This document shows, in pieces, positions 47,501-48,801 of a stretch of 48,801 nucleotides of DNA. A program made the position numbers and the translations under genes. The notes below the pieces were generated by a model that saw only the letters and a program-made list of their open reading frames with translations, did not search any database and had not been told where the DNA came from. Every line of letters begins with the position of its first letter. The stretch's first letter is position 1. Source of the DNA: Acidimicrobiaceae bacterium (GTDB taxonomy: Bacteria; Actinomycetota; Acidimicrobiia; Acidimicrobiales; RAAP-2); assembly GCA_025350565.1 (NCBI GenBank), contig JANXXO010000023.1:1-48801 (forward strand). Reading direction: 5' to 3'.

Positions 47501-47979
47501 CCGACATCGTGGTCGCCCAAGTGAAGGCCATGCTCGGCACGTCGTGGGTCGATCAGCACGGTCAGCGCGCGGCGCTGCAGGCCAACGATTTCATGGTGGT
47601 GGCGCCCTACAACGACCAAGTCGATCTTCTTCGAGCACGCTTCGACGCCGAGGCCGATTTGAGGGAGGTCCAAGTGGGCACCGTCGACAAGTTTCAGGGC
47701 CGCGAGGCGCCCGTGGTCTTTTTCACCATGACGACCTCCACCAGTGACGACATGCCGCGCGGACCGGAGTTCCTCTTCTCGCGTAACCGACTGAACGTGG
47801 CGGTGAGTCGCGCTCGGTGTGTAGCGTTCCTGGTCTGCACCGAGGCCCTCCTTAATTCACGCGCGCGCACGATTGAAGAGATGCGCCTGATCGGAACCCT
47901 TAGCGCCTTCGTCGAGTACGCACGCTTGAGCGCTCCGGCGACGAACGTGACCCACGACGCGGGTGGCGCGTCGTCATAG
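44581..47979 (+). CDS. TM0106-type RecB-like nuclease fused to DEDD exonuclease-like and SF1 helicase domains
   Basis: The 1132-residue protein has three parts. Residues 1-225 form a Cas4/RecB-like nuclease with an Fe-S cysteine set: Cys17 plus Cys211, 214, 217 and 223 in CSHCDYCEFNEIC. Residues 318-500 resemble a DEDDy ribonuclease H-fold exonuclease, with Asp325 and Glu327 in FFDFEGHP and Tyr485 and Asp489 in YNEDDV. From about 715 there is a superfamily 1 helicase: Walker A GPPGTGKT (741-748), DEAG (852-855), GDPLQLPQV, ETRRMHPD, VDKFQGREA and NRLNVAVSRAR. Combined helicase and nuclease activity suggests DNA or RNA-DNA repair; no substrate is known to me. It stands alone between argH and the rRNA operon, with GAGGA before ATG 44581. 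Confidence 0.88.
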   Translation: MAERLITPSKITAWLECGHFLTLRNQADAGALMLEPRPLGSLAELLIEKGSTHEQHCLLSLENEGQSVYQVPGRNVDETFVQWVARVGNPLERGVDVIYQMPFVHEGIRGIADFLVRVESPDDGFCQYEPVDAKLTRTEAKPGHVLQLCFYADALEALTGRPPRTMHLWLGSGAQESLRVEEFRPYWRRLRAQLAHLLDVDLIEGTRPIPCSHCDYCEFNEICESRWRGEDSLVYVANIRPPDRLALEAAGVGTVVELSARRDDVADLRAENLLRLRRQASLQVASRTNPSEPPVFELVEASDDPVYGHGFDLLPAPDGGDVFFDFEGHPFWSAQHDLFFLSGLYYQDDTGHWVYDARWAHDLAAQALMVKELVTFLARRREIYPLMHVYHYNHTERSALERLTAGTESETLLTALVTTGLFVDLFVIARNAVRVGTESYGLKYLERLSGFERRGGIEQGAGAVVEYDHYMTSLDATLLDNIARYNEDDVAATLSLRDWLVQHRPDALDWREAVQDEDELLLDTDELVERLRQFGDESPQHLLGDLLNYWRRERSANTEPKFAQAASEFSALYDDPNFIANLHFEGFEDVISRGVDARNALFTWPEQPVDPAFAKKKNVLYTGVGIERGYGYLPDIDLAARRLTMRWKERDEESGSVPSVMTIDDYVGPQEKAGVLFHLAEQIVNAVEGDPPSRVSLELLARNPPRFLSGRGPANGVFSDDLDTMLGWVGDLDESFVAVQGPPGTGKTYSGSHIIYHLIKSGKRVGITAMSHAAIDNLFHATYEVFAQKGELHLLKAHRRGAKPKSGALEGVRYATGGTDAESATYNLVAGTTWLWARPGLRPFPVDVLVVDEAGQLALADAIASANGAKNLILLGDPLQLPQVAQAEHPNGSGASVLEHILRDHATLPSTNGVFISETRRMHPDVCRFISAQIYEGRLSSHESCEQQSTEFGTGLRWLEALHTERSTESEEEADIVVAQVKAMLGTSWVDQHGQRAALQANDFMVVAPYNDQVDLLRARFDAEADLREVQVGTVDKFQGREAPVVFFTMTTSTSDDMPRGPEFLFSRNRLNVAVSRARCVAFLVCTEALLNSRARTIEEMRLIGTLSAFVEYARLSAPATNVTHDAGGASS

Positions 47980-47989
47980 CGACGAAGTG

Positions 47990-48085
47990 TTCACCGCACT
48001 CGTCACAACCTGCTACTCTGGTTATCCCACCGCAGAGACCGCGGCCAGATGCGATTTGCACCCTGGTAAACGGCGCTGATAAGGT
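47990..48085 (+). promoter_or_regulatory. Tandem rRNA operon promoters
   Basis: P1: TTCACC (47990-47995), 18 bases, TACTCT (48014-48019). P2: TTGCAC (48056-48061), 18 bases, TGATAAGGT with -10 TAAGGT (48080-48085). P2 has the better -35 and an extended -10. Together they would drive a leader of about 290 bases before mature 16S rRNA. The stretch from 47980 to 48381 holds no protein gene. Confidence 0.55.
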
Positions 48086-48181
48086 GGGCATCCCTGTGGC
48101 TGAAGGAATTTAGCCACGGATTCGACGGAGAAATCCTGAGATGGTGTACTTCGCACCGCTGACTTCGGTCATGTGTGACGT

Positions 48182-48194
48182 CGCTCCTTGAAAA
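48182..48194 (+). promoter_or_regulatory. boxA-like antitermination element in the rRNA leader
   Basis: GCTCCTTGAAAAC resembles the rRNA boxA (GCTCTTTGAAAA type in Gram-positive leaders) and lies in the expected place between the promoters and 16S rRNA. It would be bound by NusB and NusE; nusB is present in this window. Confidence 0.5.
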
Positions 48195-48381
48195 CGGAAG
48201 AACGAGAGCCAAAAGCCAGTACGGGCGACGATGGACTGATCTAACAGGACGCGTCGTTCGTCAAAAGAAGTATTGCAGTAGGCAACGAGACCACCCCGTG
48301 GAAACTCGTTGTTGTCAGGTGAGTATTAGAGTCACTCATCTGGCTCTCTGATTCGTAAAGGACTTCGGTCCTCGAAAAATC

Positions 48382-48801
<420 letters not shown>

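Overview
This 48.8 kb window comes from a high-GC actinobacterial chromosome, most likely class Acidimicrobiia. The evidence is the 5' part of a 16S rRNA gene at the right edge whose helix regions look acidimicrobial, an actinobacterial-type integration host factor beside gmk, a helicase-dead PriA of the actinobacterial kind, and many leaderless genes. No search was run, so the class is an inference. Almost everything is core metabolism, packed into long operons with 1-20 base overlaps.

Layout. 1-119 is the N-terminus of an unknown gene on the minus strand. 402-4633 is the aroC-aroK-aroB-aroQ-efp-nusB cluster (shikimate pathway, EF-P, NusB). 4651-7930 is a respiratory-copper region: an intact polytopic membrane protein fused to a SCO1-like copper domain, followed by decayed pieces of a CtaG-like oxidase assembly factor, a cupredoxin-like secreted protein and another membrane protein, with one small intact membrane gene on the minus strand between them. 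7977-16984 is the pyrimidine operon pyrR-pyrB-pyrC-carA-carB-pyrD-pyrF, preceded by a PyrR-binding RNA loop that can also pair with the Shine-Dalgarno sequence. 17018-22380 is mihF-gmk-rpoZ-coaBC-metK-priA, and 22430-27484 is def-fmt-rpe-ribD-ribBA-ribH plus a small cold-shock-like gene.

27501-30945 is the most unusual part. Two secreted paralogues on the minus strand carry three copies of an unrecognised ~70-residue helical repeat. They lie beside a divergent OmpR-type response regulator and histidine kinase. Both paralogues have the same promoter layout: four direct repeats at exact 11-base steps, then 11 bases, then a TANNNT -10 element. This is a PhoB-box-like arrangement and probably the target of the adjacent two-component system.

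30942-34570 holds a DUF1844 gene, infC-rpmI-rplT, a SpoU-type RNA methyltransferase and pheS, with pheT and an acyl-ACP thioesterase-like gene following to 37763. 37707-38630 is an EamA transporter on the minus strand. 38697-44499 is the arginine operon argC-argB-argF-argR-argG-argH, whose leaderless start is covered by two ARG-box-like operators at a 21-base period. 44581-47979 encodes a three-part protein (Cas4/RecB-like nuclease, DEDD exonuclease-like domain, SF1 helicase). The remainder is the rRNA operon promoter/leader and the beginning of 16S rRNA.

Several pathway genes usually found in such operons are absent from the window: pyrK, ribE (riboflavin synthase), argJ and argD. They may lie elsewhere or be replaced. 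No CRISPR array, insertion sequence or tRNA gene was seen.
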